DNA from: Welwitschia mirabilis
Taxonomy: Eukaryota; Gnetophyta; Gnetopsida; Welwitschiales
Direction: 5' to 3'
NCBI GenBank assembly: GCA_051453625.1
Contig: JBOZIK010000001.1
Span: 8,813,301 to 8,834,495 of the forward strand
DNA: 21,195 bases
The notes under the pieces are model-generated. The model was not told the origin of the DNA. It did no database searches and saw nothing but the letters and a program-made list of their open reading frames with translations. A program made the position numbers and the translations under genes. Below are positions 17,551 to 21,195 of this stretch, one piece after another (position 1 is the stretch's first letter; each line of letters opens with the position of its first letter).

Positions 17551-17691
17551 ACTAATGTGAGTATTTAATGGATTATTTACCTAGTTATAATAATTCTAAT
17601 CATTATTAGGTTCATTTTTATAGAAATAACCATAAAACGAAAACAAGCATATAAGAATATCTCTATATTCAAGATTATAATAATAAAAATC

Positions 17692-17755
17692 TAGATAAAG
17701 AAAATATTATTTTCTTTTATATTTAGATAAAGAAAATATTATTTTTTCTTTGTAA
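17692..17755. repeat. 32-bp tandem duplication
   Basis: Two adjacent units both start TAGATAAAGAAAATATTATT, with small differences in the trailing T-rich part. Confidence 0.88.
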
Positions 17756-18060
17756 TAATAATATGGATATTTAAAATATATTAAATCACATCTTAATAAT
17801 ATACTTAAATAAAGTAAAATATACTTGGAGCTATATCAATCCTAGAAATATTTTTCTATGCTTATATGATAATCTCCATGGATTAGTGCAAAGAAGGTAA
17901 ACAATTAAAAAAAAAGTATATCTTAAGCATAATTGTTAAGATATAAATCTTTATCTAAGATTCATATGGCTATTTTATAAACCAATAAAAAAAGTGATAA
18001 GATAAAGACTTGTTATGTTACTTAAACTATTAAAGCAAAGACTCTTTGTTGCACTGTCAA

Positions 18061-18337
18061 TTTATGGTTATTTGATGGGTTTTATGGGTTGTTTTGTAGG
18101 ACTGTTATACAGGTTTTAGTTCAATTTTAAGGATTTTGGAGATACAAGAGGAAATCTCAGAAAAGTGCAGATATTATCTAAATTTGACATATTTAAGGCA
18201 CTTTCTCGTGAATAAAGCTTTTCATGCAAAAACAGCTAAGTTTCTCCTCAAGAAAGACATTAAAGAAGACCATTATTCCCTCCATCATCCACACGATAGG
18301 CAGGACGGCAATTGCTTATGTGGACCACTGAGTCATA
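18061..18337 (+). repeat. Repeat A, partial extra copy
   Basis: Aligns to 18718-18996 at about 80% by eye, from TTTATGGTTATTTGATGGGT through CTTATGTGGA. The copy is cut by the following gap. The divergence is too large for an assembly artefact, so it is a genuine older duplication of the 5' part of the repeat. The open frame through it is not a gene. Confidence 0.75.
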
Positions 18338-18568
18338 NNNNNNNNNNNNNNNNNNNNNNNNNNNNNNNNNNNNNNNNNNNNNNNNNNNNNNNNNNNNNNN
18401 NNNNNNNNNNNNNNNNNNNNNNNNNNNNNNNNNNNNNNNNNNNNNNNNNNNNNNNNNNNNNNNNNNNNNNNNNNNNNNNNNNNNNNNNNNNNNNNNNNNN
18501 NNNNNNNNNNNNNNNNNNNNNNNNNNNNNNNNNNNNNNNNNNNNNNNNNNNNNNNNNNNNNNNNNNNN
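18338..18568. other. Assembly gap (231 N)
   Basis: N run between two diverged repeat A copies; the direct flanks are not duplicates of each other. Reading frames crossing it are spurious. Confidence 0.97.
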
Positions 18569-19031
18569 GTTATCTACTCATATGATGTGTTTTTATGAGC
18601 CTATTTTTATGCTTTTTAGATTTATCTTTTAAAAGTAAATTAGCTTGTAAATATGGTATTTCTTCCTAGTTTTTATCAAGAACTGACAAAGGCTAAGAGG
18701 TATGTTGTGCTACAAATTTATGGTTATTTGATGGGTTTTATAAGTTGTTTTGCAAGATTTTTATATAGGTTTTAATGCAAATCTAAGGATTTTGGATATA
18801 CAAAAGGAAATCTTGAAAAAGTGCAATTATTATTCAAATTTGATTCATTTAAGGTAATTTTTAGTGAATAAAGTGTTTCATGACCAAACAGATAAGTTTC
18901 TCTTCAAGAAATACATTAAATAAGACCGTGGTTCCCACTGTCATCCATACGATAGGCAGGATGATAACTGCTTATGTGGATAGCTGATTCATACTTTTTG
19001 AGATATTTTATAACAATCTATAGGCCCCCTA

Positions 19032-19053
19032 GTCATTTGGACGTCCAGATGAC
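19032..19053. promoter_or_regulatory. 22-bp near-perfect palindrome around ACGT
   Basis: The arms GTCATTTGGAC and GTCCAGATGAC are reverse complements except at one position, meeting at GGACGTCC. It lies about 110 bp before the TATA box. ACGT cores are bound by plant bZIP factors, so a cis-element role is possible. Confidence 0.6.
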
Positions 19054-19164
19054 ACTAACATATAACTGTTACTGACAGATTCTCTCAGTTGTTTCATCTA
19101 TTTTTTAGTGCTTAATGAGTATGCATAACTACACCTTCTATCTATCCATTTCTATTGTATTTCC

Positions 19165-19172
19165 TATAAATA
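19165..19172 (+). promoter_or_regulatory. TATA box of repeat A copy 2
   Basis: TATAAATA, followed by a C-run and a pyrimidine-rich stretch in which transcription could begin. Copy 1 lacks a clear TATA at the same place. Confidence 0.6.
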
Positions 19173-19760
19173 ATTCCCCCCTTCTACTCTTCTTCCTATC
19201 TTAGATGCATCAGAGATTCTCGTGACAGGAGAGCGAAGGGCAAATAATCTATCTTGAGAGTTACAGAAAGATGAGCACTTAGTAGAGGAATGAGTATCTT
19301 CTATTGAGACTCGGCTATTTTGTAATCCAGATACTTATTATCATTTTAATATAAATCTTGGTTTTATTTTATGTTTGCATTGTAGGATTTCTTATATCCC
19401 TTATAGTCTAATGTTGTCCAACATCTAGTGATAATTTCTTGGGTGATATAGATTATCAAGGACATCTCTTGTTAGGGCTAAAGAACAAAGTAGGGTTAGG
19501 ATCATTTTGCATTGCATATTAGATTAGATTGCATCTTGCACTTTGCATGGTAGTTTAATTTCCTACATTGTTATTCATTATTTCTGATTCCCAAGATTAT
19601 TTGCAAAAGCAACCTAAGTCCCTTACAGATAGACCTTAATAAGATATGACATTTGGGTCACTCCCACTATATTAGCGTGATGTATTATGCACAAAATATA
19701 TTTTAATTATTAATGAGAAAATCTATTTAAATGTAAAAGCATGCATAAATACACACTGCA

Positions 19761-21128
19761 AAACTCTTACAAGCATACACATTCAAAGTAAGATAAAGAC
19801 AAAAGGTAAAAGAGGTATTTCTATAAATAAAATACTATCTATAGATAATTTAACTTAAAGTTAATAATAGAAACATATCTTATATACTAAAATTACCTAT
19901 AAAATTTTATGTAATAATTTTTTTATAATTTAAAACACTAATTATAACATTTTTTGCCTCTAAGGAAACATCATAGTCAAAAATTAATAATTAATTATAA
20001 AACAAAAAAATTATAGTAGTTTTTCAGAAACTAAACACATAATAGTATCCTTAAAATCTAACTTAGATTATCTTAATATTCTAAAATATTATTTCTAAAG
20101 TTACCATTTAAGGTTAAAAACTATAAATTTTCTAAAATTACAGTTCCACAACACTATCCTAAAATGACCATAAATTTCAAAATACTTTAATTTTTTAAAT
20201 GATTCAAGATTTTTTGTATATCTTATTCAATTTCCTGTAACTTAGAATGTTTAAGTTTGTAGATATCTTAATAGATAGTTATAAAAATGTAAATTACTTA
20301 CTTACTAGTTTTTGCATTTTTTCCTAGTGTACTTATAAGTACCCATTACAAAAATTATTGTTTTTACATTTTCATGTTTATAACACAATCCTAGACTTAC
20401 AAAAAAATTTCACTAATTTATACCCACTAATTAATAAGACATAATATTTTTATTCTATGCCTCTATTCTATAAATTTAACTTTTGCAATAATAAAAATAT
20501 GATAAATTTTTCATAATGAGTTAAAAATTAATGTAAATCATTAAAATAAGGGATATACTAACTAATTACTTATAGAAATAAAAATAAATTATAGAAAAAA
20601 ATGATTGTAGAAAGAAAAATCAAATCAATTCAAAAACATCCATTTACTATAAGCATTGGAATTTTAATGAAAGAGTACTAGCCTAAAAGGATTTTTAAGG
20701 ATTAGAATTTGCCCCAAATAAGTTGGTTCTAATGCATGATAAATAAAAAATATAATATTAAATAAACATTATCACTCAAATTTCCTCTTTCTTTTTTCAT
20801 AGTGAACCCCCTAGGCACTTGATCACAATCATCCATTGGTAATCCTTTACCATTAAGTACAAGAGCCCCTCATATCTTATTATCATGTTTTGGTAAGAGC
20901 CAATGGGAGGGAATAATAGTTTGTAGCATAATTACATAAAATCCATAAATAATTCCATAATGCAACATCACATCATTCTAATAGAAAAAAGAAATCATAT
21001 TAATAATAAAAGTAAATTTCTTAGTTGAAAGGATCAGTAAGACCTTAATAGTTAAAGATCAATGAAGATTAAAACTCAAGAGTGCCATAGAACCAAGCTT
21101 CTAAGATCAAACCTCCACAAGTAAGAGA

Positions 21129-21130
<2 letters not shown>
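19761..21130. other. AT-rich region without a gene
   Basis: No coding potential, RNA gene or protein similarity was found on either strand. A less AT-rich island at about 20800-20915 (with CCCCCTAGGCACTTGATCAC) stands out from its surroundings and may be a fragment of another repeat that I cannot name. Confidence 0.55.

Positions 21131-21195
<65 letters not shown>
21131..21195. repeat. (GT)n microsatellite running off the window
   Basis: A pure GT array of 65 bp, 32 full units, continuing past the right edge. The true length is unknown. Confidence 0.97.

Larger units (their letters stand above)
16990..18060. other. AT-rich spacer without a gene
   Basis: No protein similarity or RNA gene is seen. 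It holds a 19-bp direct repeat (17414-17432 and 17532-17550) and a 32-bp tandem duplication (17692-17755). It may be the remaining internal part of a repeat A element, but no motif shows this. Confidence 0.5.
18661..19760 (+). repeat. Repeat A copy 2, LTR-like with promoter
   Basis: The better-preserved copy of the repeat at 2187-3357. It has, in plus orientation, a 22-bp inverted repeat (19032-19053), a TATA box (19165-19172), a pyrimidine-rich initiator-like region after it, and AT-rich sequence near 19350 that could serve for polyadenylation. This order of upstream region, TATA and polyadenylation zone is that of an LTR. It also has a segment around 19480-19560, with GCATTGCATATTAG, that is poorly matched in copy 1. 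No coding sequence is present, and the exact ends were not determined. Confidence 0.6.

Noticed and set aside
18136-18632. Plus-strand ORFs over the 18338-18568 gap
   Set aside because: Mostly N; the real part is repeat A sequence whose other copy has stops in the same frame.
20800-20915. Less AT-rich island as a possible gene fragment or promoter
   Set aside because: No open frame or known motif found on either strand; kept only as a remark.

Overview
The window looks like intergenic, repeat-dense chromosomal DNA of a flowering plant, taken from a draft scaffold with eight N gaps. It is strongly AT-rich, has long AT and GT microsatellites, and its only recognisable coding material is decayed plant LTR-retrotransposon protein. 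I see no intact gene, no tRNA or rRNA gene, no CRISPR array and no prokaryotic operon. The species cannot be fixed from this sequence.

Layout from left to right. Positions 1-1680 hold a frameshifted plus-strand relic resembling the plant 'putative plant transposon protein' (PTP) family, broken by a 762-base gap. About 2187-3357 is an LTR-like repeat (here called repeat A) in plus orientation. A second copy lies at about 18661-19760 and a partial third at 18061-18337; only the second copy keeps a clear TATA box. Between them sits a minus-strand Ty3/gypsy element of chromovirus type, with its right end near 16989 and its left end somewhere between about 3360 and 3600. In element order its parts are a 5' LTR (16047-16989), a tRNA-Met-like primer-binding site (16032-16043), gag with a zinc knuckle (15.0-14.05 kb), then protease, reverse transcriptase, RNase H, integrase and a chromodomain-like tail (7.6-3.9 kb), a polypurine tract (3847-3857) and a 3' LTR ending at 3846.

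The gypsy element is split by a minus-strand Ty1/copia element at exactly 7695-14036, bounded by the 5-bp target duplication TCTAT. The copia element has a 1.65-kb 5' LTR on the right and a 3' LTR on the left that is shorter because of a 1.14-kb internal deletion. Gag, protease and GAG-pre-integrase remnants are present, but the integrase core, reverse transcriptase and RNase H are missing. In their place is a PTP-family reading frame of about 342 codons with a TATA-like box of its own. This frame is interrupted by four stops but has no frameshift by eye.

Nothing here is likely to be functional. The value of the window is as a record of nested insertion, of decay in which most changes at key codons are G-to-A or C-to-T, and of an unusual copia-PTP chimera. 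Two of the gaps have near-identical flanks and are probably unmerged contig ends.
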